From Bacteroidota bacterium (lineage in GTDB: Bacteria; Bacteroidota; Bacteroidia; Chitinophagales; Chitinophagaceae): a stretch of 34,186 nucleotides of DNA. The notes beneath the pieces are model-generated. The model ran no database searches. It had not been told where the DNA came from and saw only the letters and a program-made list of their open reading frames with translations. Positions 15,772 to 22,757 of the stretch are shown in pieces. The stretch lies in contig JAFDXE010000038.1 in assembly GCA_018268085.1 (NCBI GenBank), positions 1-34,186 of the forward strand. Reading direction: 5' to 3'. The position numbers were made by a program, and so were the translations under genes. Each line of letters starts with the position of its first letter. Position 1 is the first letter of the stretch.

Positions 15772-16314
15772 ATGGTTAGCATAAAATACTCACTTTCCAA
15801 AGATGATTACGTGAATTACTACACGTATATGTGGTGGGATGCGCCGGGCAGGAAAAAAAAACGGCTGATATACTACATAAAGCAATTGTCGCCTTTATTA
15901 TTATTCCTGGTAGCGTTTTATTATACAGGACTGTTTAACCGGTCGGGTAATTTTATACTACTGATATTCGGACTGGTAGTGGCTACTACCCTGCTAACGT
16001 TTATCGGTGCCCGAAATAATACCATGAAGCAGGCGGAGAAGATTACGGAAGATCCCGACAATGCGAGTATTTTTTTGGAAGTAACCTGTACAGTTAACGA
16101 TTCGGGAATTACCTTAAAGAACGAGCAGGCTGAGAGCAGGTGGCAATGGAAAGCGATTATCCGGAAGCTGGAGAGTAAGAACTATTATTTCCTGTTCATT
16201 AACGGGATACAGGCGATCATTATTCCTAAACGGGTATTTACAGGTACAGAAGAGAAAATGGAATTTGAACGGATGCTTACGCAGTATTTGTCGTTTGAGG
16301 CGGAGGTGGGATAA
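15772..16314 (+). CDS. YcxB-like membrane protein
   Basis: This 180-residue protein starts MVSIKYSLSKDDYVNYYTYMW. Two closely spaced hydrophobic segments follow (about 38-75: LLLFLVAFYYTGLF and FILLIFGLVVATTLLTF). The C-terminal half is a PH-like soluble domain with SGITLKNEQAESRWQWKAI and YYFLFINGIQAIIIPKRVF, the YcxB hallmark in which a Trp-containing strand precedes an IIPKR-F turn. Function is unknown; family members are cytoplasmic-membrane proteins. The frame is open further upstream into topA, but the ATG at 15772 is the first sensible start and lies just past the topA terminator, so the gene probably has its own promoter. Confidence 0.8.
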   Translation: MVSIKYSLSKDDYVNYYTYMWWDAPGRKKKRLIYYIKQLSPLLLFLVAFYYTGLFNRSGNFILLIFGLVVATTLLTFIGARNNTMKQAEKITEDPDNASIFLEVTCTVNDSGITLKNEQAESRWQWKAIIRKLESKNYYFLFINGIQAIIIPKRVFTGTEEKMEFERMLTQYLSFEAEVG

Positions 16315-16320
16315 AGGGAG

Positions 16321-16397
16321 TAGTTAGTTGTTAGTTGATAGTTATTAGTTGTTAGTTTCTAGCTGTGAGCTATGAGCTGTGAGCTGTGAGCTTCGGG
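16321..16397. repeat. Degenerate heptad array, TTGTTAG to CTGTGAG
   Basis: Eleven contiguous 7-base units begin 7 bases after the ycxB stop. The first six are of the TTGTTAG type; then, without losing register, the units become CTGTGAG/CTATGAG. The family matches 18192-18296 (first part) and, inverted, 12804-12845 (second part). Confidence 0.8.
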
Positions 16398-16445
16398 CTA
16401 AACAATCAGTGAATCAATTGCGACCTTTATTCTTTTCCCGTTTTT

Positions 16446-16473
16446 GAATTTTGACTTTTTACTTTTGATTTTT
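16446..16473. repeat. Short heptad array, GACTTTT type
   Basis: Four contiguous 7-base units of the form GACTTTT (variants GAATTTT, TACTTTT, GATTTTT). This is a third unit family in the same spacer. Confidence 0.55.
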
Positions 16474-16548
16474 CAACCACAGAGTTTACAGAGTATTATC
16501 ACAGAGGTTGCCACAAAGGCGCTAAGGCAGGAAGGAACACAAAGCATT

Positions 16549-16561
16549 AATCAGTGAATCA
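16549..16561. repeat. 13-base direct repeat, second copy
   Basis: AATCAGTGAATCA here repeats 16404-16416 exactly, 145 bases apart. Both copies have a further ATCA after 8 bases, so they may be remnants of an octad array. Confidence 0.45.
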
Positions 16562-16701
16562 GTGGCAACAAAACGAATCAATGTTGAAATTGTATTGTTG
16601 ATTTCATGTAAGTTAATCACCTCTGTGGATAGTTTTGGCTTTATTTTATATACCATCTTCCCGAATTTGCGTTTAATATTTCAGCAACAGTTCCCCCGAA
16701 T

Positions 16702-17577
16702 TTGAAAGACATCAAAGAAATAAATGCGCTGCTCAACCTGATTGATGATCCGGATGAAGATGTGTACAATACCATCAGCGATAAGATCCTTTCCATTGGA
16801 AAGGAAATCATTCCACACCTCGAACACCTATGGGAATCGGTTAACAACGAAGAAACACAGGAAAGAATTGAATGGCTGATACACCGGCTGCATTTCAGCG
16901 ATCTTACAACCGAATTTATAAAATGGAAAGATGGTGAATGTGATTTATTACAGGGTGCCATCATCGTTGCCAAATATCATTACCCCGACCTCAACCCGGT
17001 TCTCATTATGCAGGAACTGGAAAAACTACGCCGTAATATCTGGCTCGAACTCAACAGTTACCTCACGCCCATGGAAAAGGCAAATGTGATCAACAGCATT
17101 TTGTTCAACTACTACAAACAACAGGGCGTTGAGATCAGCTATGATAGTCCGGATACATTTTTAATCAACAAAACCATCGAAGGCCGCAAGGGAAATGCCA
17201 TCAGCAATGGCATCATCTACCTTATCCTTTGTGAATTGCTGGATATACCGGTAAAAGCGATCAATATACCCAGGCAGTTTATTCTTGGATATTTTGATCA
17301 GCAGTTTGAGGCATTTAATCCTGCAGGTGCCGGGCATGCATCCGAAAAAATAAAATTTTATATAGATCCGCTTAACGGACAAATGTATTCGCACAAAGAC
17401 ATTGAGAATTATTTTAAGCGAATGTCGGTGCCTCCTGTGAATTCATATTTCAGGTCCATGAGCAATCGCCGCATCATACAGTTTTTACTGGAAGAATTAA
17501 GTAAGTGTTTCGACAATGCGAATAACCAGTACAAAATGGATGAACTGTTATCACTAGCCAATATGCTTGAATCATGA
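16702..17577 (+). CDS. SirB1-like transglutaminase-fold protein
   Basis: This is a 291-residue cytosolic protein. The N-terminal third is helical (HEAT-like, LLNLIDDPDEDVYNTISDKI). The middle (about 95-230) resembles the SirB1/transglutaminase-like fold: RNIWLELNSYLTPMEKANVI, then RKGNAISNGIIYLILCELLD, INIPRQFILGYF and KFYIDPLNGQMYS. At the place where family members often have the catalytic His (PGHFLV) this protein has Gln (PRQFIL), so it may not be catalytic. There is no usable ATG; TTG at 16702 is the most plausible start, though an ATT at 16678 is in frame. It overlaps the DUF952 gene by ATGA. Confidence 0.75.
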   Translation: MKDIKEINALLNLIDDPDEDVYNTISDKILSIGKEIIPHLEHLWESVNNEETQERIEWLIHRLHFSDLTTEFIKWKDGECDLLQGAIIVAKYHYPDLNPVLIMQELEKLRRNIWLELNSYLTPMEKANVINSILFNYYKQQGVEISYDSPDTFLINKTIEGRKGNAISNGIIYLILCELLDIPVKAINIPRQFILGYFDQQFEAFNPAGAGHASEKIKFYIDPLNGQMYSHKDIENYFKRMSVPPVNSYFRSMSNRRIIQFLLEELSKCFDNANNQYKMDELLSLANMLES

Positions 17578-17867
17578 TCTACCACGTTACACAAAAAGCT
17601 GCATGGGAAAAAGCCCTGCAAAACGGATTTTACGAAGCCCCTTCTTTACACACTGAAGGCTTTATACACGCCAGCGCCATTAACCAGGTTACCGGTGTAT
17701 TAGAAAGGTATTTTGAAAACCAGTCAAACCTGGTGTTACTGCATATAGATGAAAATAAATTAACGTCGCCGGTAAAATATCAACTGGCAACATCTGTTGA
17801 AGAGATCTTTCCGCATATTTTCGGTCCTATTAATATTGATGCTGTAGAAAAAACAGAAATCTTATGA
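17574..17867 (+). CDS. DUF952 family protein
   Basis: This is a 97-residue cytosolic protein. The N-terminal IYHVTQKAAWEKAL, the central LHTEGFIHASAINQV and the C-terminal FPHIFGPINIDAV match DUF952, a family with an ADP-ribosyltransferase-like or glutathione-S-transferase-like annotation history but no proven function. The conserved His in IYHVT and the EGFIHAS motif are both present. It overlaps the upstream SirB1-like gene and the downstream csaA-like gene by four bases each (ATGA), so translation is probably coupled across the three genes. Confidence 0.85.
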   Translation: MIYHVTQKAAWEKALQNGFYEAPSLHTEGFIHASAINQVTGVLERYFENQSNLVLLHIDENKLTSPVKYQLATSVEEIFPHIFGPINIDAVEKTEIL

Positions 17868-18193
17868 TCAGTTGGGATGATTTTGAAAAGATAGACATAC
17901 GGGCCGGGACGATTATTGCCGTAAAGGATTTTGAAAAAGCAAAAAAGCCGGCATACCAATTAACCATCGATTTCGGTAAAGAAGGTATAAAGCAATCCTC
18001 TGCACAAATCACTGCACACTACGCTAAAGAAGCATTACTGGGTAAACAGGTTATAGCCGTGATCAATTTTCCTCCAAAACAAATCGCAAATTTTTTCAGT
18101 GAATGCCTGGTGTTAGGTGTGTACGATGCAAATAGAGAAGTAGTGTTACTGGAACCAACCATGAAGGTAGAGAATGGAGATAAAGTGGGGTGA
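17864..18193 (+). CDS. csaA: CsaA-like tRNA-binding domain protein
   Basis: This 109-residue protein is one OB-fold tRNA-binding domain of the EMAPII/CsaA type: FEKIDIRAGTIIAV, a KPAYQLTIDFG strand, QSSAQIT, GKQVIAVINFPPKQIA and ECLVLGVYD. CsaA acts as a dimeric secretion-related chaperone in Bacillus and binds tRNA; related domains are found in MetG and YgjH. Length is standard. It is the third gene of an ATGA-coupled operon. A long heptad array starts essentially at its stop codon. Confidence 0.92.
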   Translation: MISWDDFEKIDIRAGTIIAVKDFEKAKKPAYQLTIDFGKEGIKQSSAQITAHYAKEALLGKQVIAVINFPPKQIANFFSECLVLGVYDANREVVLLEPTMKVENGDKVG

Positions 18194-18296
18194 TAGTTTT
18201 TAGCTGTTAGTTATTAGTTATTAGTTGATAGTTATTAGTTGTTAGTTATTAGTTGCTGGTAGTTAGCTGTTAGTTGTTAGCCATTAACTGTTAGCT
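18192..18296. repeat. Long degenerate heptad array, GTTAGTT type
   Basis: Fifteen contiguous 7-base units (consensus GTTAGTT/ATTAGTT, some TAGCT) fill the whole spacer between csaA and the arsR-like gene. The register is unbroken over 105 bases, including a diverged GCTGGTA unit. The last unit overlaps the stop codon of the arsR-like gene. Confidence 0.85.
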
Positions 18297-18575
18297 GGCG
18301 AATTGATCGAAATAGGTTCCGAGTTTTTTAAAGTTTTCTTTATTAAGCGAGAAAAAATTATTCCTTCCTTCCTTCCTGCATTCAATGAGTTCGCTGTCGG
18401 CAAGCAGTTTAATATGGTGTGAGCAGGTGGGTTGAGACAATCCCGTTAACGAAACCATATCGCAGCAACGTATAGAGCCTTTTTCCAGCATCTCTTTTAA
18501 GATACTCATCCGGTACGGATCGGCTACCGCAGCGATGGCTTTTTCAAAAAAAATATGTTCGGTGGTGGATGTCAT
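18291..18575 (-). CDS. ArsR-family winged-helix repressor
   Basis: This 94-residue regulator has FFEKAIAAVADPYRMSILKEM, then the recognition region LTGLSQPTCSHHIKLLADSEL and the wing ECRKEGRNNFFSL, which define the ArsR/SmtB fold. Such proteins dimerise on an operator and release on binding metals or other signals. Cys37-Cys38 (SIRCCDM) fall where ArsR/CadC-type proteins carry the ELCVCDL thiols, and Cys51 is in the recognition helix, so thiol or metal sensing is possible; the CC spacing is not the classical CxC. It is divergent from ogt. A -7 box at 18584-18591 puts the promoter directly before the ATG. Confidence 0.9.
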   Translation of the reverse strand: MTSTTEHIFFEKAIAAVADPYRMSILKEMLEKGSIRCCDMVSLTGLSQPTCSHHIKLLADSELIECRKEGRNNFFSLNKENFKKLGTYFDQFAS

Positions 18576-18583
18576 TTATGTTG

Positions 18584-18591
18584 CAAATATA
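18584..18591 (-). promoter_or_regulatory. -7 box of the arsR-like gene
   Basis: On the reverse strand the bases read TATATTTG, an exact TAnnTTTG. A TTTG at 18614-18617 lies 22 bases upstream, slightly longer than usual. The predicted start of transcription falls at or very near the ATG at 18575, giving a nearly leaderless mRNA. Confidence 0.55.
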
Positions 18592-18705
18592 GTTGAATGC
18601 TGAATAGTTGTGACAAAGTATAAGCAGGGAGAAAGGATGTTGATTCGTACATTTATATTTTAATACAACCTGTATTGCCGTTCTGTTGGATGCATAAAAA
18701 TTAAC

Positions 18706-19215
18706 ATGAATAACGCTGTTTTTTATAATAGTCCGGTTGGTGCCTTGCTGATAGAAGCCAATGAAACCGCCATTACAAAAGTTTCATTTGTAAACACCGC
18801 AGAACGGGTGGTTGCTGATGAAAATTCAATACCATACAGGGAAACGGATGTTCCGCTTTTGCGAACCTGCATGCAACAACTGGATGAATATTTCAATGGC
18901 GATCGCTTTTTATTTGATCTTCCGCTTGCGCAGGCGGGAACAGCATTTCAACAGTCTGTGTGGGATCAGTTACAAAAGATAGATTACGGAAAAACCCTGA
19001 GCTATTTATCGCTCAGCAAAAAGCTCGGTAATGTAAAAGCCATTCGTGCGGTGGGAACGGCCAATGGCCGTAACCAGGTGGCGATTATCGTTCCCTGTCA
19101 CCGCGTAATTGGCAACAATGGTTCACTCGTGGGGTATGCCGGCGACCTGTGGCGGAAAAAATGGCTGCTGAATCATGAAGCGGTACATGCCAATGGCGTA
19201 CAGGTTTTATTCTGA
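18706..19215 (+). CDS. ogt: Methylated-DNA-protein-cysteine methyltransferase
   Basis: This is a 169-residue suicide DNA-repair protein that moves the methyl group of O6-methylguanine to its own cysteine. The active site is IIVPCHRVIG with Cys131. The helix-turn-helix segment, including RAVGTANGRNQVA with the arginine finger, and the N-terminal alpha/beta domain are complete. GSLVGYAGDLWRKKWLLNHE ends the domain in the normal way. There is no Ada regulatory domain, so it is the Ogt type. The next gene, a sugar dehydrogenase lipoprotein, starts in a frame that overlaps this stop by one base or, more likely, 51 bases downstream, so the two may be cotranscribed. Confidence 0.95.
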   Translation: MNNAVFYNSPVGALLIEANETAITKVSFVNTAERVVADENSIPYRETDVPLLRTCMQQLDEYFNGDRFLFDLPLAQAGTAFQQSVWDQLQKIDYGKTLSYLSLSKKLGNVKAIRAVGTANGRNQVAIIVPCHRVIGNNGSLVGYAGDLWRKKWLLNHEAVHANGVQVLF

Positions 19216-19265
19216 TGGGCGGCATATTTTATCTGATGAATTGCTTTACAAATAATGCTACTACT

Positions 19266-20432
19266 ATGCAGGTATCCAAACAAACGCTATTCCTTTTTAT
19301 TTTCATTGGATTTTTATTCATCAATTGCAACCGTTCATCTGAAAACACAAAGCTGGCTGTTGCTGATTCTGTTAATGCTGATGCATTGTTTCAGAAATAT
19401 CATCTCAACAAAATAAAACTGCCTCCCGGATTTACGATCAGTGTGTATGCCGAAGTACCCAATGCCAGGAGCATGACGATGTCGCCTTCCGGTGTATTGT
19501 ATGTGGGAACCAGGAGCAGTGATAAAGTATATGCTGTTACGGATGTAAATAAAGATGGCAGGGCCGACAAAGTGTTTACGGTTGCTTCCGGTTTACATTC
19601 TCCAAATGGGGTTGCCTTTAAAGATGGTAATTTGTACATCGCTACCATTTCGGCTATTCTTACCATTAATAATATTGAAGCCAGTCTTGCTTCACCGGCA
19701 AAACCGGTAACTATCTATGACGGCTACCCGAAAGATGAACATCATGGATGGAAGTTCATTGCATTTGGCCCGGATGGAAAATTGTATGTGCCCGTTGGCG
19801 CTCCCTGCAATATCTGTGAAAGCGAGAACCCGGTATATGCAGGCATCACCCGTATGAATGCAGATGGAACAGGCATGGAAATTTTTGCCAGCGGAATAAG
19901 GAATACGGTAGGATTTACCTGGCATCCCGATACACATGCCATGTGGTTTACCGACAATGGCCGTGATGCCATGGGTGACAATATTCCCGGCGACGAATTG
20001 AATGTGGCTTCAAAGCCGGGGATGCATTTCGGTTATCCATATTGTCACCAGGGAAATATCCCCGATCCGCAGTTTGGTAAAAATAAATCCTGCAGTGATT
20101 ATACAGCACCGGTGCAGGTGCTAGGGCCGCATGTGGCGGCATTGGGATTGCGTTTTTACACCGGTAAATCATTCCCGGCAGCATACCACAACCAGTTGTT
20201 TATTGCAGAACATGGAAGCTGGAATCGTTCGGAGCCGATTGGCTATCGCATATCGCTGGTAAAAATGGATGCAGGCGGTAAAGTACAATCTTATTCAACC
20301 TTTGCTGAAGGCTGGTTGCAAAAAGACGGAAACGTGCTGGGGCGTCCTGTAGATGTGTTGGTGAATACCGATGGCAGTTTACTGGTTAGCGATGATTATG
20401 CCGGCGTGATTTACAAGATAGCGCACAAATAA
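19266..20432 (+). CDS. PQQ-dependent sugar dehydrogenase-like lipoprotein
   Basis: This 388-residue protein has a lipoprotein leader (MQVSKQTLFLFIFIGFLFIN, lipid Cys at 21). The mature part is a beta-propeller of the soluble glucose/sorbosone dehydrogenase family: LPPGFTISVYAEVPNARSM, LYVGTRSSDKVYAV, the catalytic-region HHGWKFIAFGPDGKLYVPVG, then MWFTDNGRDAMGDNIPGDEL, FGYPYCHQG, LFIAEHGSWNRS and GRPVDVLV. The family oxidises aldose sugars with PQQ and Ca. A longer frame begins at 19215, overlapping the ogt stop by one base, and another ATG is at 19236. I chose 19266 because it starts directly at the signal sequence. Substrate and cofactor are inferred. Confidence 0.85.
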   Translation: MQVSKQTLFLFIFIGFLFINCNRSSENTKLAVADSVNADALFQKYHLNKIKLPPGFTISVYAEVPNARSMTMSPSGVLYVGTRSSDKVYAVTDVNKDGRADKVFTVASGLHSPNGVAFKDGNLYIATISAILTINNIEASLASPAKPVTIYDGYPKDEHHGWKFIAFGPDGKLYVPVGAPCNICESENPVYAGITRMNADGTGMEIFASGIRNTVGFTWHPDTHAMWFTDNGRDAMGDNIPGDELNVASKPGMHFGYPYCHQGNIPDPQFGKNKSCSDYTAPVQVLGPHVAALGLRFYTGKSFPAAYHNQLFIAEHGSWNRSEPIGYRISLVKMDAGGKVQSYSTFAEGWLQKDGNVLGRPVDVLVNTDGSLLVSDDYAGVIYKIAHK

Positions 20433-20442
20433 TCAATATACA

Positions 20443-20928
20443 TTACTTCAGATCACCTTCGCCAAAAGATAAAGGCAATAACATACCCGCTTTTTCAATA
20501 ACGAAAACTTTGCCGTCCATACCACTTAAAATTAAACGGATCGGTTGATTTGTTCTCGATTCATATTCTGCAATGTATTGCCTGCACATGCCGCAGGGAG
20601 ATGCGGGTTTGCTGCTGCTGCCATTAAGATTATGATAAGCGATGGCCATGGTTTGTATGGGAACATTTGTTTGCAACATAGCCGCGGAAGCCAGTAAAGA
20701 TCTTTCTGCGCATAATCCTACCGGGTAGGAAGCATTTTCCTGGTTGGTTCCTGAAATAATGGCGCCATTGTTTAGGATTGCTACGGCGCCTACATTGAAT
20801 TTGCTATAAGGAGCATAAGCTTTTTGCGTAATCTCTCTTGCCTGTTTCAGTAATGAAACATCACCGGCATTTAACTCTTTGTCGGATTCGTACACCTCGT
20901 ATCCAAAATGAATTTCTTCTTTCTTCAT
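20443..20928 (-). CDS. cdd: Cytidine deaminase
   Basis: This 161-residue cytosolic enzyme deaminates cytidine and deoxycytidine to uridine and deoxyuridine for pyrimidine salvage. The zinc site is complete: GLCAERSLL (Cys73 as ligand, Glu75 as proton shuttle) and PCGMC (Cys112, Cys115). The substrate loop NVGAVAILNNG and TNQENASYPVG are typical of the homotetrameric type. About 20 extra residues precede the core, as is common in Bacteroidota. The gene is convergent with the sugar dehydrogenase gene with a 10-base spacer, and it follows the lepB terminator. Confidence 0.95.
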   Translation of the reverse strand: MKKEEIHFGYEVYESDKELNAGDVSLLKQAREITQKAYAPYSKFNVGAVAILNNGAIISGTNQENASYPVGLCAERSLLASAAMLQTNVPIQTMAIAYHNLNGSSSKPASPCGMCRQYIAEYESRTNQPIRLILSGMDGKVFVIEKAGMLLPLSFGEGDLK

Positions 20929-20943
20929 AATAAATAATTAGAT

Positions 20944-20970
20944 AAAAAATCCTCCCACTGAAGAGAGGAT
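20944..20970 (-). terminator. lepB terminator
   Basis: On the reverse strand ATCCTC pairs with GAGGAT around a 10-base loop and is followed by six T. It lies between the lepB stop codon (21043) and the cdd start (20928). Confidence 0.7.
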
Positions 20971-21042
20971 AATTTTATTTGAAAATAAGTATTTCCGGTT
21001 GATTGGCAAAATCGGGTATCACGATCTCCTGCCCTGCTGCAA

Positions 21043-22569
21043 TTATTTTATCGAATTAAAAATCCGTTTCCATCTTGGTCCGCCTTCCCAGCTAAACCAT
21101 ATAAGTGATGCTTTACCTACCACGTGATCTTCTGGTACAAATCCCCAATAGCGACTGTCGAGTGAATTGTGCCTGTTGTCTCCCATCATCCAGTAATAAT
21201 CCATTTTAAATGTGTATGAAGTTGCAGGTTGATCATTGATGAAGATCTGCCCGTTGCGGTTTTCAAATTTGTTGCCTTCATATACCTGGATGCAACGTTC
21301 GTAACGGATAAGGTTATCAGGCGTTAATTCAATCTTCATTCCTTTTTTAGGTATGATGAGCGGGCCGAAATTATCTACAGTCCATGATTTGTTGGCCGCA
21401 TAATACGGGAACAACGATTTATTGGAATATTCCATATCTGAGGAATCAGGTATAAAATCGAGCAGGTGATAATCGGCAGGTAATTTTAATGCGGCTTTCT
21501 GAGCATTGGTAATATTTACCATATACGTATTCGGTATTGCCGTTTGTTTAACATCACCGATATTATCACCATCATGAATGGTAATTCCCAATTCCTTCAG
21601 CTTGTCTTTATCTATATATACATTTTTAGGCGCCTGTAACAGGTAATATCTTTCTGCATCCGGGAAGTCAGGAGATTTTTGCCCGTTGATATACACATGC
21701 CCATTTACAATTTTCAATTCATCGCCGGCAATGGCTACGCAACGTTTAATAAAGTTTTCTCTTTTATCAACCGGGCGTGTTATGATGATGTTTCCATAAT
21801 CTTCCCAAACCCTGTCTCTGCCCAATGCCCTCACTGCTTCATAATAAGTGATTTTGCTTCCGAATCTTTCTTCATCATTAATGAGCGTATCATTAACCGG
21901 GAAGTTAAACACTACTACATCGTTTCTTTTTACCGGGCTGGCAAACCATCTTGTGTATGGAATTTTAATCCACTCAACATAAGATTTTGTATTGGTAACC
22001 GGCATAGTATGATGAACAAACGGCATGGCCAGTGGTGTATTGGGAATGCGTGGGCCGTAACTGAATTTACTCACGAACAGGAAGTCGTTTACCAACAAGG
22101 TTTTTTCCATGGATGGTGTCGGGATGGTGTACGCTTCAAAAACAAAAGTGCGTATAAGCGTTGCCGCTACTATGGCAAAAAATGCAGCATCGATCCATTC
22201 GCGGGCGCTGGATTTCTTGTAATTATCTACTACGAGTTTACCGGCAAATCTTTCATTGGCCGAATAACCCATGTACGGAAAATAAATAAACGGAACGAGA
22301 ACCGTAGCTGCGTGATGCCAGAAACCGAATCGGCCGAAATGTTCTACAAATTTGATGCAGATCCAGAGTGTAACGAATTGTCCGGCAATGGGCACAAGCT
22401 GAAAAAAGAACCAGATCTTTTTCAGTTCCATCTTTTCAACCATGCACCAGGTATTGTATAGAGGGATCAGCGCTTTCCAGGGTGTGATGCCTGCCTTCTT
22501 AAACATTCCGTATAAACCAATATGCCATCCTATTGCAGCGATGATAAATAATATCCATCCAATGCTCAT
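21043..22569 (-). CDS. lepB: Signal peptidase I, long Bacteroidota type
   Basis: This 508-residue membrane protease removes signal peptides from exported proteins. The first 100 residues form three hydrophobic segments of a small membrane domain, and another segment (about 125-145) precedes the catalytic part. The Ser-Lys dyad is S153 in IPTPSMEKTLL and K275 in FIKRCVAIAGDELK, and box E is MGDNRHNSLDSRYWG followed by FVPEDHVVGKASLIWFSWE. The large insertion between the boxes (about 290-430) makes it much longer than E. coli LepB, as is usual for the phylum. An exact TAnnTTTG box lies 18 bases before the ATG. Confidence 0.95.
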   Translation of the reverse strand: MSIGWILFIIAAIGWHIGLYGMFKKAGITPWKALIPLYNTWCMVEKMELKKIWFFFQLVPIAGQFVTLWICIKFVEHFGRFGFWHHAATVLVPFIYFPYMGYSANERFAGKLVVDNYKKSSAREWIDAAFFAIVAATLIRTFVFEAYTIPTPSMEKTLLVNDFLFVSKFSYGPRIPNTPLAMPFVHHTMPVTNTKSYVEWIKIPYTRWFASPVKRNDVVVFNFPVNDTLINDEERFGSKITYYEAVRALGRDRVWEDYGNIIITRPVDKRENFIKRCVAIAGDELKIVNGHVYINGQKSPDFPDAERYYLLQAPKNVYIDKDKLKELGITIHDGDNIGDVKQTAIPNTYMVNITNAQKAALKLPADYHLLDFIPDSSDMEYSNKSLFPYYAANKSWTVDNFGPLIIPKKGMKIELTPDNLIRYERCIQVYEGNKFENRNGQIFINDQPATSYTFKMDYYWMMGDNRHNSLDSRYWGFVPEDHVVGKASLIWFSWEGGPRWKRIFNSIK

Positions 22570-22587
22570 AAGTCAAAAATTTTCGGC

Positions 22588-22595
22588 CAAAAGTA
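22588..22595 (-). promoter_or_regulatory. -7 box of lepB
   Basis: On the reverse strand TACTTTTG is an exact TAnnTTTG match, 18 bases before the ATG at 22569. A weaker TTTC-type -33 lies about 20 bases further upstream. Confidence 0.55.
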
Positions 22596-22757
22596 AGATT
22601 GTATGTTTAATTATGGGAAATAATTATGAAAAACGGACATGTAAGGGTAATATTTAACAATGTAAAAGGGTTTGAACATACAATGATGGCTGCGATTGCT
22701 GATACAATTGCAGCATACCATTAAGCTTGAGTGGTCTGTTCTCCCCGGAATTACGGA

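Larger units (their letters stand above)
16315..16701. other. 387-base gene-free spacer rich in micro-repeats
   Basis: The spacer contains the heptad arrays at 16321-16397 and 16446-16473, several ACAGAG/ACAAAG copies (about 16478-16545), and a 13-base direct repeat AATCAGTGAATCA at 16404-16416 and 16549-16561. No coding region is apparent. Confidence 0.6.

Noticed and set aside
12804..18296. Repeat arrays as a CRISPR locus
   Set aside because: Units are 7 or 8 bases with no spacers, and no cas genes are present.
21679..22461. Long rightward frame of 260 codons opposite lepB
   Set aside because: Antisense shadow of lepB, with no recognisable domain; lepB motifs are complete in the other frame.
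22682..22712. Hairpin CTGCGATTG/CAATTGCAG after the NtrC-like gene
   Set aside because: A 9-pair stem with one wobble, but no T-run on the transcribed strand; not supported as a terminator.
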